NCBI GenBank assembly: GCA_017622495.1 | Contig: JAGAQY010000053.1 | Span: 1-50,895 of the forward strand | Direction: 5' to 3' | Source of the DNA: Bacteroidaceae bacterium | Lineage (GTDB): Bacteria > Bacteroidota > Bacteroidia > Bacteroidales > Bacteroidaceae | Length of the DNA: 50,895 nucleotides | Shown: positions 13,610-22,644 of the stretch, piece by piece | Position numbering within the stretch: position 1 is the first letter of the stretch | Layout: every line of letters starts with the position of its first letter | Notes under the pieces: model-generated | What the model was told of the DNA's origin: nothing | The model's database searches: none | What the model saw: the letters and a program-made list of their open reading frames with translations, nothing else | Position numbers and translations under genes: made by a program

Positions 13610-15598
13610 TTACTTTCGACCCTCTACTTTAAAGCGATACATGGCAAAGGTCTTGGCGGGCACATTGGCTACGTCGAGCGCAGCACCATCGGCAGTCTGT
13701 ACCTGAGGCACGATAGCGGTGGGGTTGTCGAGGGTGTTGTCAGCATAGAGATCGTCAGAGTGGTAGGTGGTGACGTCTACCAACTGGGGCTTCTGGCTCT
13801 TCTTGAGGCCTGTGAAGTTGAGCTTCACCTCCTGTGCCTTGTCAGACACGTTGACAACCTTAACGATTACCTCTTTCTTGGCAGCATCCCATACGGCGCT
13901 TGCGAAGAGGCCATCCTGACCCTCATTGCCTGCAAGGGGCTTACCATTCTCTGTAGCCTTGAGCACGTGGGTACCGGTGTTGTGGGCATACATCTGCTGT
14001 ACGTAGTATGAACATGAGCGTACGGAGCGGAGGTTGTCGTACCAAATGAGGTCGGGACGCCACTGCCAGCCGTCAACGTGAGCGAAGAGGGGGGCATAGG
14101 TAGCCATGTGTACGATATCGGCATTGCGCTCGAGGTTGGTCATGAAGGCTGCCTCGAGGAGCGAAGCGTTGAAGTGGTTCCACTTGCGGCCGTTGGCACC
14201 GTGGCAAGCATACTCACCGGCAAACACCTTGGGACCCTTGCGGTCGTAGTTGTCGTAGCGGTTGCCCTGGCTGAGGAACCAGCTCTCGGGACGGTAGAAG
14301 TGCTCGTCTACGAGGTCAACCTTGATGCGCTTCATCTCGGGCCACAAGTAGTCGAAGTCGCGACCTTCAGAGTTAGGACCAGATGAACCGATAATCTCAA
14401 TTTCAGGATGAGCCTTGCGCAGACGCTCTACGAACTTCTCGAGGCGCACTACATACTCAGAGCCCCACTGCTCGTTACCCACACCAATGTACTTGAGATT
14501 GAAGGGTTCGGGGTGACCCATCTCGGCACGAATCTTACCATACTCGGTGGTAACGTCGCCATTAGCAAACTCGATAAGGTCGAGCGCATCCTGGATATAG
14601 GGGTCGAGGTCGTCAACTGCCACGTGGGCGTGCTCGCCATTGTTCTGATACTGGCATGAGAGACCTACATTCACTACGGGCAGAGGTTCAGCGCCAATCT
14701 CCTCAGAGAGGAGGAAGTACTCGAAGAAACCGAGACCATAGGTCTGGAAGTAGTCGGGGAAGAAACGATGGCGGAAGGTGTAGTGCCAGCGGTTCTCATT
14801 GAGCGGACGGTTCTCCACAGGGCCGAGTGTGTTCTTCCAATTATAACGAGTATCGAGGTCGGTACCCTCAACGATACATCCACCGGGGAAGCGGAAGCAT
14901 CCGGGTTTCATATCAGCCAGTGCCTCCATGAGGTCCTTACGCAAGCCACCCTTGCGGCCTTTCCAAGTGTCGACGGGGAAGAGTGAGATGTGCTCGAGGT
15001 CTACGGCGTTGTTGCCGAGGAGGAAGATGCGCAGCTGGGCCTTGGGCTCGGTCATGGGCGACTTCACCACTACCTCGTACTGTTTCCACTCGTTACCCTC
15101 GATATTGATCTCGCGGCTGAGGAAGTCCTGCCCCTCACGATTAGTGACGGGCTGGGCCAGCTCCATGCGGATGCGGGCGTTCTTCTTGCCTTCAGGAACA
15201 CGGGCATAGAAGGTGAAGCGGTACTCCTTGTCTTTCTCTACACCGATACCGAAGAATCCTTCGTTGAGAAGGGCTGTCCACTTATGTCCGTGGCCAGAGC
15301 TCTTGAGGCGTACGTAGTTGGGGTTACGGTCAAAGGGACCATCGTTTCTTACTTCAACGTTACCTGCAACCTGCCAGCCTGTAAAAGCGTAGGGGAAGTC
15401 GAAAGAGCGGTTCTTCACTAACTCGGCATACAGACCACCATCGGCAGCATAGTTGATATCCTCGATAAACAGGCCGTACATGGTTTTCTGAATGGGTGCA
15501 CCATTCCTCTTCATCTCTACAGTGAGCTCATGGTTCTGAGCGGTCGCCGAGAGAGCAAGCGCCGAAGCGGCGAATGCGGTCAAGATTGTTTTTTTCAT
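13610..15598 (-). CDS. GH51 alpha-L-arabinofuranosidase
   Basis: This 662-aa exported enzyme has a signal peptide at residues 1-21, ending SATAQ. The N-terminal GH51 signature is MYGLFIEDINYAADGGLYAE, then a carbohydrate-binding-like sandwich (about 70-210) and a TIM barrel. The acid/base is Glu376 in YIGVGNEQWG and the nucleophile is probably Glu462 in VFAGEYACHG. A C-terminal beta domain ends in FAMYRFKVEGRK. It removes terminal arabinofuranose from arabinan and arabinoxylan; among pectin genes, arabinan side chains are the likely target. It lies 55 bases after the CE12-CE8 gene and is probably cotranscribed with it. Confidence 0.93.
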   Translation of the reverse strand: MKKTILTAFAASALALSATAQNHELTVEMKRNGAPIQKTMYGLFIEDINYAADGGLYAELVKNRSFDFPYAFTGWQVAGNVEVRNDGPFDRNPNYVRLKSSGHGHKWTALLNEGFFGIGVEKDKEYRFTFYARVPEGKKNARIRMELAQPVTNREGQDFLSREINIEGNEWKQYEVVVKSPMTEPKAQLRIFLLGNNAVDLEHISLFPVDTWKGRKGGLRKDLMEALADMKPGCFRFPGGCIVEGTDLDTRYNWKNTLGPVENRPLNENRWHYTFRHRFFPDYFQTYGLGFFEYFLLSEEIGAEPLPVVNVGLSCQYQNNGEHAHVAVDDLDPYIQDALDLIEFANGDVTTEYGKIRAEMGHPEPFNLKYIGVGNEQWGSEYVVRLEKFVERLRKAHPEIEIIGSSGPNSEGRDFDYLWPEMKRIKVDLVDEHFYRPESWFLSQGNRYDNYDRKGPKVFAGEYACHGANGRKWNHFNASLLEAAFMTNLERNADIVHMATYAPLFAHVDGWQWRPDLIWYDNLRSVRSCSYYVQQMYAHNTGTHVLKATENGKPLAGNEGQDGLFASAVWDAAKKEVIVKVVNVSDKAQEVKLNFTGLKKSQKPQLVDVTTYHSDDLYADNTLDNPTAIVPQVQTADGAALDVANVPAKTFAMYRFKVEGRK

Positions 15599-15653
15599 GT
15601 GTTACTTTGTTTTGGGTTATTATTATTGTTAATTATTTATCAGCAGTCATCCA

Positions 15654-17336
15654 TCAGTCATTCGGACTCCACCCATCAGTCCCTGCAAGGATCTTTTCTA
15701 TGCTATAGTCCTTGAGGTTCTTGAGTTGATGACTGAAGGCCACGCGTTCCTTCTTAGAGGCTGCTCCTGGCCCGGTATTCTTATACTCGGCAAAGAAGCA
15801 GGTCTTCTCCGACTCCGGTTTCTTCCAATTATGCCAGCCCACGGGGAGTATATGGGACCCCATCTCACAACGGATGAAGACCGATTTGCCATAGGGACGC
15901 CAGGGACGACCAAGGTAGACCTTCTCTACGCCATCGGCTGCCGTAAGGCGGCAGTCCACAAAGACATAGCCATAGGGTACATCCTGAGGAGTGGAGGGTG
16001 CTGTAAGGTACCCTCTGCCCAGACTGTGGATTACACAGCGGTTGAACACGGCCGTTGACGAACCAAAGATGAAGTCGACGGTGCCCTCTATATAGCAATC
16101 CTCAAAGTATTGGCGACTATGCTTGCCAAAGTTGTACAATGTATCCTGATTGCCCAGAAAGCGACAACGGCGGAAGATGACACGATCGCCACCTACGAAG
16201 CAGGCCACGGCCTGACCTACACGCCCAGCAGTATTCTCGAATGTGATATTCTCACAAGTGAAGTCCGAAGCATAGATATAGCATGTAGAAGAGCCCGAAG
16301 TACCCATCTTCTCACCAAAGCGGTTGGGTTTATTGGCATAGTCGTCGCCCGATATGACGGCACCATCGGCACCAATGAGCGATACATTGATCTTCGATGC
16401 GGGAATGACAAGTTTCTCCTTATATACACCTTTGCGAATGTATATGGTAGTGCGCACCTCCTTGCGGTAGTCGGGTACGGCATCGATGGCCTCCTGCACG
16501 GTGAAAAAATCTCCCGAGCCATCCTTGGCCACCACAAAGTCATAATGGCGCACATAGGGTGCCAAGGCAGGCACAACTTCAGCTATGGCATCGACGAGGA
16601 GGCCAGCCACAACGCGGGCTCCATAGACGTTGAGGTGGGTATTGTCGACACTGCCTTTGGGCACAGCGGGCACAGTATTGGGTTCTACCCACATGTACAG
16701 CTTCTTCGACTCCTCACGGCCAAGCCCTTGCACAAGATCGTGTGTAATCTTATTGGCATCCACAAAAGGCACATTAAGCTTCTTTGCTACATTGCGCGGA
16801 CTGTCGAGATAGGCTCCGTGCGTATCGTACAGCGTATCGCCCTCGGTTTGATTGCCAGACGCAGTGATATGCCCTGGTTGGTCACAAGGAGCCAGAAAAT
16901 TGCGGCGTACAATAGCATTCATTAGGATAGGGTTAGCACCACGCTCACGAGCTTCATTAACAAAGCGCTCAAGGTTGGCATCAAAAGTGGTACCGGGATC
17001 GGTATGGAGAGTCTCACGGGACTTCTCATCATTGTGCCCAAACTGAATCACTACATAATCACCGGGGTTGATACGGCTAAGCACTTTATCCCATCGCCCT
17101 TCATCGATAAAGCTCTTCGAGGACCGACCATTAACGGCGTGATTATCGACGATGATATCCTCGGTGAAGAAACCGCCCAACACATGTCCCCAGCCACGCT
17201 CGGGTTTGCCGCCCGTGATAGACTTATTGGCCATGGTAGAGTCACCTATCATAAACACAGTCGTTTTCTTCTCGCCATCAGTAAAAGCCGTGAGCGCTAT
17301 GAACGACACAAGTAAGCAGAGTAATCCTCTTCTCAT
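15654..17336 (-). CDS. Fused rhamnogalacturonan acetylesterase (CE12) and pectin methylesterase (CE8)
   Basis: This is a 560-aa exported two-domain enzyme. Residues about 25-255 are an SGNH hydrolase of CE12 type, with the catalytic Ser33 in FMIGDSTM, the oxyanion Asn in GHNDEK and the Asp/His pair near NTHLNVYG. Residues about 265-555 are a pectin methylesterase beta-helix, with VAKDGSGDFFTVQEAIDAV, QDTLYNFGKHSRQYF, VDFIFGSSTAVF and YLGRPWRPYGKSVF carrying the family's two catalytic Asp residues and the Arg. One chain therefore can remove both acetyl and methyl esters from pectin before GH28 attack. It is the first gene after a divergent promoter region shared with rmlA. Confidence 0.93.
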   Translation of the reverse strand: MRRGLLCLLVSFIALTAFTDGEKKTTVFMIGDSTMANKSITGGKPERGWGHVLGGFFTEDIIVDNHAVNGRSSKSFIDEGRWDKVLSRINPGDYVVIQFGHNDEKSRETLHTDPGTTFDANLERFVNEARERGANPILMNAIVRRNFLAPCDQPGHITASGNQTEGDTLYDTHGAYLDSPRNVAKKLNVPFVDANKITHDLVQGLGREESKKLYMWVEPNTVPAVPKGSVDNTHLNVYGARVVAGLLVDAIAEVVPALAPYVRHYDFVVAKDGSGDFFTVQEAIDAVPDYRKEVRTTIYIRKGVYKEKLVIPASKINVSLIGADGAVISGDDYANKPNRFGEKMGTSGSSTCYIYASDFTCENITFENTAGRVGQAVACFVGGDRVIFRRCRFLGNQDTLYNFGKHSRQYFEDCYIEGTVDFIFGSSTAVFNRCVIHSLGRGYLTAPSTPQDVPYGYVFVDCRLTAADGVEKVYLGRPWRPYGKSVFIRCEMGSHILPVGWHNWKKPESEKTCFFAEYKNTGPGAASKKERVAFSHQLKNLKDYSIEKILAGTDGWSPND

Positions 17337-17377
17337 ATTTCACATGTACAAAATACTCCTATTTAAACATCTCGTTG

Positions 17378-17385
17378 CAAACTTA
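17378..17385 (-). promoter_or_regulatory. -7 element for the pectin esterase operon
   Basis: TAAGTTTG is seen on the minus strand, with a TTTT-rich -33 region upstream. Initiation near 17371 leaves a leader of about 35 bases. Confidence 0.55.
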
Positions 17386-17434
17386 CGCAATATTCTCGAA
17401 AAAAACAACAAAAATGCACCAAGCACAAATAATC

Positions 17435-17467
17435 TTTGGCAAATACAAAACTTTATCGTTATCTTTG
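17435..17467 (+). promoter_or_regulatory. Promoter of rmlA-rmlB-upxY
   Basis: TTTG (17435-17438), 21 bases, then TATCTTTG (17460-17467). Initiation near 17474 is 17 bases before the rmlA start. Confidence 0.7.
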
Positions 17468-17490
17468 TAAAGATTTTAAAGAGTTATCCC

Positions 17491-18357
17491 ATGAAAGGAA
17501 TCATTCTCGCAGGAGGCACGGCAACACGCCTGTATCCTCTGTCAAAGGCAATCAGCAAGCAGATTATGCCCGTGTATGACAAACCCATGATTTATTATCC
17601 TTTATCTACCCTCATGCTGGCGGGCATACGCGAAGTACTCATCATAAGCACTCCGAGAGACCTACCTATGTTTCGCGAACTGTTGGGAACAGGCGAACAG
17701 CTGGGTATGCATTTTGAGTATAAAGTGCAAGAGGTAGCCAACGGACTGGCACAAGCATTTGTTCTGGGAGCCGACTTCCTTGCCGGCGAGCCCGGATGCC
17801 TCATCTTGGGCGACAACATGTTTTACGGACAGGGCTTTAGCGCCATGCTCAAGCGTGCTGCTGCCACTACAAAGGGTGCCTGCATCTTCGGTTACTACGT
17901 AAAGGATCCCCGTGCCTATGGTGTAGCAGAGTTTGACGAGACCGGCAAGGTAATCTCACTCGAGGAGAAACCCGCCAACCCCAAGAGCAACTATGCCGTA
18001 CCTGGACTCTATTTCTATGACCATACCGTGACAGAGAAAGCCCGTGCACTAAAGCCCTCGGCACGCGGTGAATATGAAATCACCGATCTCAATCGCCTGT
18101 ATCTGGAGGAGGGGACATTACGTATGGAACTCTTCGGACGGGGCTTCGCATGGCTTGACACGGGCAACTGCGACAGCCTACTCGAGGCATCCAACTTCGT
18201 GGCCACCATACAAAACCGCCAAGGTTTCTATGTAAGCTGCATCGAAGAGATTGCATGGCGAAATGGATGGATTGACAACGCGCAGCTTGAGCTACTCGGC
18301 AAGCAGCAAGAAAAGACTGCCTATGGGCAATACCTGATTGATCTGGCTGCAATGTAA
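17491..18357 (+). CDS. rmlA: Glucose-1-phosphate thymidylyltransferase
   Basis: The start at 17491 gives 288 aa and places MKGIILAGGTATRLYPLSK at the N terminus, the nucleotide-binding signature of RmlA. The open frame continues upstream but would cross the promoter. Other family blocks are KPMIYYPLSTLMLAGI, GLAQAFVLGADFL, CLILGDNMFYG and AWLDTGNCDSLLEASNF. It makes dTDP-glucose from glucose-1-phosphate and dTTP, the first step to dTDP-rhamnose and related sugars for surface polysaccharide. It is followed 64 bases later by rmlB. Confidence 0.96.
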   Translation: MKGIILAGGTATRLYPLSKAISKQIMPVYDKPMIYYPLSTLMLAGIREVLIISTPRDLPMFRELLGTGEQLGMHFEYKVQEVANGLAQAFVLGADFLAGEPGCLILGDNMFYGQGFSAMLKRAAATTKGACIFGYYVKDPRAYGVAEFDETGKVISLEEKPANPKSNYAVPGLYFYDHTVTEKARALKPSARGEYEITDLNRLYLEEGTLRMELFGRGFAWLDTGNCDSLLEASNFVATIQNRQGFYVSCIEEIAWRNGWIDNAQLELLGKQQEKTAYGQYLIDLAAM

Positions 18358-18421
18358 GACTTAACTCCTACAAAGAACAAAACTTCCAAACTTTCATTTT
18401 TTAACTTTTAATTTATAATTG

Positions 18422-19561
18422 ATGAAAACTTACCTAGTTACCGGTGCCGCCGGATTCATTGGCGCCAACTACATAAAATACTTGTTGAAGAACTACGATG
18501 ACGTAAAGATCGTCGTACTGGATTTGCTGACCTATGCAGGCAACTTAGGCACCATAGCCAAGGATATCGACAATGAACGTTGCACCTTCCATCGTGGCGA
18601 CATCGGTGACAGAGCACTCGTGGATAGCCTATTCGCTCAATACAAGTTTGACGTCGTAGTCAACTTTGCCGCCGAGAGCCACGTAGACCGCAGCATTGAA
18701 AACCCTCAGCTCTTCCTCGAGACCAATATCTTGGGTACGCAAAACATGCTCGATGCTGCACGCAAGGCATGGGTAACAGGCCGAGACGAGCAAGGCTACC
18801 CCACATGGCGCGACGGAGTACGCTACCATCAGGTATCTACTGATGAGGTATATGGCAGCTTAGGCGCCGAGGGCTACTTCACAGAGGACACACCACTCTG
18901 CCCTCACAGCCCCTACAGCGCATCGAAGACCAGCGCCGACCTCTTCGTGATGGCCTACCACGACACCTTCCACATGCCTGTGACCATCACACGCTGCTCA
19001 AACAACTATGGCCCATACCACTTCCCCGAGAAGCTCATTCCACTCATAATCAAGAATATCCTCGAGGGAAAGAAGTTGCCCGTATATGGAGATGGCTCCA
19101 ATGTACGCGACTGGCTCTACGTAGAGGACCACTGCAAAGCCATCGAGATGGTTGTACGCGGCGGACGCCCCGGACAGATATACAACGTAGGCGGGCACAA
19201 TGAGAAGACCAACATAGACATCGTACGCCTCACCATCGCCACCATACACCGCCTCATGACCGAACAACCCGAATACCGCAAGGTGCTGAAGAAGGTTGTG
19301 AAAGGCGAGGATGGATTACCATCGATTGACTGGATCAACGACGAACTTATCACTTTCGTAAAGGATCGTCTCGGCCACGACCAACGCTATGCCATCGACC
19401 CCACCAAAATTAAGGAGGAGCTGGGATGGTACCCCGAGACCTGTTTCGAGGTGGGTATCGTGAAAACCATTGAGTGGTACCTCAACAATCAGGATTGGGT
19501 AGAGGAGGTCACCAGCGGTGACTACCAGCACTACTACGAGCGCATGTATGCCGGTAGATGA
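18422..19561 (+). CDS. rmlB: dTDP-glucose 4,6-dehydratase
   Basis: The ATG at 18422 gives 379 aa starting MKTYLVTGAAGFIGANY, with the Rossmann GxxGFIG motif. Catalytic features are STDEVYGSLG and YSASKTSADL (Tyr-x3-Lys), plus NNYGPYHFPEKLIPL for substrate binding. It converts dTDP-glucose to the 4-keto-6-deoxy sugar. No rmlC or rmlD follows here, so the pathway must be completed elsewhere. Its stop overlaps the next start by four bases (ATGA). Confidence 0.96.
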   Translation: MKTYLVTGAAGFIGANYIKYLLKNYDDVKIVVLDLLTYAGNLGTIAKDIDNERCTFHRGDIGDRALVDSLFAQYKFDVVVNFAAESHVDRSIENPQLFLETNILGTQNMLDAARKAWVTGRDEQGYPTWRDGVRYHQVSTDEVYGSLGAEGYFTEDTPLCPHSPYSASKTSADLFVMAYHDTFHMPVTITRCSNNYGPYHFPEKLIPLIIKNILEGKKLPVYGDGSNVRDWLYVEDHCKAIEMVVRGGRPGQIYNVGGHNEKTNIDIVRLTIATIHRLMTEQPEYRKVLKKVVKGEDGLPSIDWINDELITFVKDRLGHDQRYAIDPTKIKEELGWYPETCFEVGIVKTIEWYLNNQDWVEEVTSGDYQHYYERMYAGR

Positions 19562-20121
19562 CAAACAGTGCACACGGGATATTTCCTGAGAGAGAAGAGT
19601 TCCACATGAGCACCACACCAAGATATTGGTTTGCCATACGCGTACGCCTCTTCCATGAAATGAAGATGCGCGAGAAGTTACATATGATGGGTATCGAATG
19701 TTTCGTACCTACCATCAGCGAAGTGCGAGTATGGCACGACCGCCGCGTCATCAAAGAGCGTGTCCTCACCCCACAGATGATCTTCGTACACGTCACCGAG
19801 GCCGAGCGCATCGAAGTGCTCAGCTTTAGTTCTGCCCTATACACCATCTGCGTGCCGGGCAAGTCGGTACCCGCCCGCATCCCCGAGAACCAGATGGAGG
19901 CGTTCATTTTTTTCGTCACCCATGCCAACGAACAGCAGATTGCTTTCACCGAGGAACCACTCAAGGAGGGCGACCACGTGCGTATCATCGAAGGTACCCT
20001 AACAGGTCTCGAAGGCATCATCGTGCACAACAAGAACAAGCGATACTTCGCCATCAAGGTCGACCTGCTGGGCTGTGCCATCATGGAAATAGAGGATACT
20101 ATGATCCAGAAGATAGCCTGA
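19558..20121 (+). CDS. UpxY/NusG-like transcription antiterminator
   Basis: This 187-aa protein starts at 19558 (ATGA overlap), or more probably at 19606 (MSTTPRYWFAIRV), which fits the NusG N-terminal domain better. A C-terminal KOW motif is visible (LKEGDHVRIIEGTLTGLEGIIV). In Bacteroides, UpxY proteins are usually the first gene of capsule operons and allow polymerase to pass early terminators. Here the gene is last, followed directly by a strong terminator and convergent genes. The capsule genes it would serve are absent, so it is orphaned or acts in trans. Confidence 0.85.
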   Translation: MTNSAHGIFPEREEFHMSTTPRYWFAIRVRLFHEMKMREKLHMMGIECFVPTISEVRVWHDRRVIKERVLTPQMIFVHVTEAERIEVLSFSSALYTICVPGKSVPARIPENQMEAFIFFVTHANEQQIAFTEEPLKEGDHVRIIEGTLTGLEGIIVHNKNKRYFAIKVDLLGCAIMEIEDTMIQKIA

Positions 20122-20145
20122 CGGCATATCTCCGCCGGCAGATGC

Positions 20146-20178
20146 AAAAAAAGGTAGCGACCACTCGCTACCTTTTTT
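20146..20178. terminator. Perfect bidirectional rho-independent terminator
   Basis: AAAAAAA-GGTAGCGA, a four-base loop, then TCGCTACC-TTTTTT gives a perfect 8-bp stem with A/T tracts on both sides. It serves upxY from the left and the Spy-like gene from the right. Confidence 0.9.
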
Positions 20179-20201
20179 ATTTAACCGCCACTAAGGATCA
20201 T

Positions 20202-20669
20202 TTACTTCTGCTGACTACCGGATTTCTTATGCCCCTGCTGCATGCCCCTGAGAAGTTCGCGTTGGAATCTGTCCTCTGCCATCTGCACACGCATGAGCTT
20301 CTTGGCAGAGAGTATCTTCCTAAACTTTTCCAGATACTCCTTCTCGAGTGTAGCGCACTCAATCTTCACGTCGGCCAAGGCTACAATCATGATGTCGCAC
20401 TCCTCTTCGGTGCGTTCGTGAGGTTTCACGGCACGTGCCTGCTTCCATACACGACGATTGGCCTCATGCTTCTTTCCCTGCAGTTCAAAATAGAGTGGGA
20501 AGAAGGCTGCGCTCTCCTCATCGGTAAGCTCGGCATGCTGAATGATAAACTCCTTCTGCTTGTTCTGGAAGTCCTGAGGCGTCATGCGCTGACGCTTCTG
20601 TCCATTCTGCTCCTGTGCAGACACAGCAAGACATATCACACTGAGGAATAGTAAAATGTAACGTTTCAT
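20202..20669 (-). CDS. Small exported Spy/CpxP-like helical protein
   Basis: I start at 20669 (MKRYILLFLSVICLAVSAQ), a clean signal peptide, four bases after the upstream gene. The mature 135 or so residues are charged and helical (KQKEFIIQHAELTDEESAAF, then LEKEYLEKFRKILSAKKLMRVQMAEDRF), like periplasmic LTXXQ/Spy-type proteins that pair with ECF sigma systems in Bacteroidetes. Function is not proven; a periplasmic chaperone or stress sensor is inferred. It is the third gene of the sigma operon. Confidence 0.75.
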   Translation of the reverse strand: MKRYILLFLSVICLAVSAQEQNGQKRQRMTPQDFQNKQKEFIIQHAELTDEESAAFFPLYFELQGKKHEANRRVWKQARAVKPHERTEEECDIMIVALADVKIECATLEKEYLEKFRKILSAKKLMRVQMAEDRFQRELLRGMQQGHKKSGSQQK

Positions 20670-20673
20670 AACA

Positions 20674-21042
20674 TCATTCATTTTCGTTGGTCAAATAGGA
20701 ATATAGGGCATACTCGTTGTAGAGCGAGGATGACATGAAGTGGTCAGCCTCCTCGGTATACAACTCCTCGGCCGTGGCCGTATTCTCCGATGGGAAACGG
20801 GTCTCCTGCACATACATCAGCCCCTGTACTACAAAGATGGTGCTCACAAACAATGCTGCCATATATAGCCACGGCCTCACGCGTGTCATGAGGCTTACAG
20901 GGGCAGCAGGAGCGGTACGCATCGCTTCGGGTTCGGGCAGATTGTTCATCAAGCGGTCGTGAAACTGCTCGAAGTAGCCTTCAGGGACCTCAAAGGAGGT
21001 CTTCTTCCCGCATCGTGCCATCAAATCTTTTTCGTCCATCAT
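20674..21042 (-). CDS. Single-pass membrane protein, probable anti-sigma partner
   Basis: This 122-aa protein has a cytoplasmic N terminus containing the recurrent Bacteroidetes motif FEVPEGYFEQFHDRLM, one membrane helix (about residues 58-76, WLYMAALFVSTIFVVQGLMY) and a short acidic periplasmic tail. The order ECF sigma, small membrane protein, exported helical protein is typical of sigma/anti-sigma units, so it probably restrains the sigma factor. There is no recognisable zinc-binding anti-sigma domain. Start could be 21042 or the next codon. Confidence 0.7.
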   Translation of the reverse strand: MMDEKDLMARCGKKTSFEVPEGYFEQFHDRLMNNLPEPEAMRTAPAAPVSLMTRVRPWLYMAALFVSTIFVVQGLMYVQETRFPSENTATAEELYTEEADHFMSSSLYNEYALYSYLTNENE

Positions 21043-21094
21043 AATATTACTCTAAGTAAACTGTATATTTATGACTATATCCAATACAAAAGGT

Positions 21095-21637
21095 TTAAAT
21101 GTCGTCTTCGAAAAATGAAGCTACCTTCTTTACCGCCAGATGATACGAGGCTTTCAGGGCCCCCACGCTGGTGCCCAGGATGGCAGACATATCTTCATAG
21201 CGCATATCATCAAAATATTTCATATTGAACACCACACGCTGTTTGGGCGGTAGTGTCTGTATTGCAGCCTGCAGGCGTACCTGCAAAGCATCGCCATCAA
21301 ACCACGGATCAGCCTCGAGTGCGGCACTGCATGCTTCCATATCGTCTGTCGAGAGCGTGGTAGGCCTATTGAGGAAAGTGATGGTCTCATTGGTAGCTAT
21401 GCGGTATAGCCATGTAACCACCTTGGCATTGCCCAGAAAGCCATCGATACCCGTCCATGCCTTCATGAAGGTATTCTGCAATAGGTCATCGGCATCATCG
21501 TGCGAAAGCACCATGCGCCTGATATGCCAATAGAGCGGCTCACTATAGGCCTTTACCACCTCGGAGAAGGTGGTATGCCGTGTCTTGGGGTCGCGCAGCT
21601 GCTGGATAAGTATGTCTTCGTCGGTAGGAAGAGCCAC
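21095..21637 (-). CDS. ECF-type RNA polymerase sigma factor
   Basis: The start is set at the GTG at 21637 (180 aa). An upstream TTG at 21667 lies inside the -7 promoter box and cannot begin the message. Region 2 is visible as YSEPLYWHIRRMVLSHDDADDLLQNTFMKAW, and region 4 as LPPKQRVVFNMKYFDDMRYEDMSAILGTSVGALKASYHLAVKKV. It drives a small regulon, probably including its own operon, which encodes the membrane and exported partners downstream. Confidence 0.92.
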   Translation of the reverse strand: MALPTDEDILIQQLRDPKTRHTTFSEVVKAYSEPLYWHIRRMVLSHDDADDLLQNTFMKAWTGIDGFLGNAKVVTWLYRIATNETITFLNRPTTLSTDDMEACSAALEADPWFDGDALQVRLQAAIQTLPPKQRVVFNMKYFDDMRYEDMSAILGTSVGALKASYHLAVKKVASFFEDDI

Positions 21638-21664
21638 AATGTACCTTTGTTTGGTTATATAGTG

Positions 21665-21696
21665 CAAAAATACAGCAATCTTTCGTATGATGCAAA
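21665..21696 (-). promoter_or_regulatory. Promoter of the ECF sigma operon
   Basis: TTTG (21693-21696), 20 bases, then TATTTTTG (21665-21672) on the minus strand. Initiation near 21658 leaves about 20 bases to the GTG start. Confidence 0.7.
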
Positions 21697-21709
21697 TCAG
21701 ATTTACATT

Positions 21710-22624
21710 TTAAAGACTAAAACATCTGCCTTCCTCGGCCAAGAAAGTATTGGCGAACACCTCTCGAGCCTCATTGAGCAGGATTTTCTCGTCGGTATAG
21801 CGTGCCGAATAATGGCCTATCAGCAAGCGTTTTGCTCCACTGAGCCTTGCCATCTCAGCAGCTTGGCGGGCTGTGCTATGATGCGTCTGCTTGGCACGCG
21901 CCAGATGATCTTCGGCGAAGGTTGCCTCATGGAAGAGCATATCCGCATCGCGGATATACTGCACATTGTTGGGATTAAACTGCGTATCACTGCAGTAGAC
22001 ATATTTGCGGGGAGTATCGGCCGGGGTAGTGAGTCGGCTGTTAGGTATCACCTTCCCCTCCTCAGTGATGTAGTCCTCACCGTTCTTGATACGGTTGATC
22101 TGGCTGAAGGAGATATTGTAGAAGTCTATCATCTCACGCTTGATATGCGCCGCCGTAGGTTTCTCCTGAAACACAAATCCGCAGCAAGGCACACGATGGC
22201 TCAGAGGGAAAGCACGTACACTCACAGAGCGATCTTCGTAGATGATATCGGTACATCCGTGTGGGAAGGGGTGAAACTCCACGACATAGGGCATTCCCTC
22301 GCAGAAGAAGTCGAGTTGCGGGCGCAGCAGCGTCTCCAACTCGGGGAAAGCATGTATATGCAGCGTAGCCGTACGTCCCAGGAGCCCAAACGTAGAGATT
22401 AGCCCAATGAGTCCGAAGCAGTGATCGCCATGCAGGTGCGATATGAAGATATGGTTGAGCCTCGAAAAGCTGAGCCCTGAGCGCCGGTATTGCATCTGCG
22501 TGCCTTCACCGCAGTCTATCATATAGAGTTTGTCGCGCAGGTCAATCACCTGAGCAGTGGCGTTATGACGTGTGGTAGGCAGTGCCGAGCCGCAGCCAAG
22601 GATATGGACTTCAAATTTTTCCAT
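21710..22624 (-). CDS. rnz: Ribonuclease Z (tRNA 3'-end processing)
   Basis: This 304-aa metallo-beta-lactamase-fold nuclease matures tRNA 3' ends. The metal site FISHLHGDHCFGL (HxHxDH) is intact, and GCGSALPTTRHNATAQ and MIDCGEGTQMQYRR are characteristic of the bacterial RNase Z family. Downstream HEATFAEDHLARAKQTHHSTA and LIGHYSARY supply the remaining metal ligands. Length is normal. It lies behind rpsA, separated by the rpsA terminator and a MITE-like element. No clear -7 box was seen just upstream, so its promoter is unclear. Confidence 0.95.
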   Translation of the reverse strand: MEKFEVHILGCGSALPTTRHNATAQVIDLRDKLYMIDCGEGTQMQYRRSGLSFSRLNHIFISHLHGDHCFGLIGLISTFGLLGRTATLHIHAFPELETLLRPQLDFFCEGMPYVVEFHPFPHGCTDIIYEDRSVSVRAFPLSHRVPCCGFVFQEKPTAAHIKREMIDFYNISFSQINRIKNGEDYITEEGKVIPNSRLTTPADTPRKYVYCSDTQFNPNNVQYIRDADMLFHEATFAEDHLARAKQTHHSTARQAAEMARLSGAKRLLIGHYSARYTDEKILLNEAREVFANTFLAEEGRCFSL

Positions 22625-22644
22625 GGTGGGTAGTATAATCTTTA

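Noticed and set aside
21638..21667. TTG start for the sigma factor at 21667
   Set aside because: The TTG is part of the -7 promoter element, so it would not be in the message.
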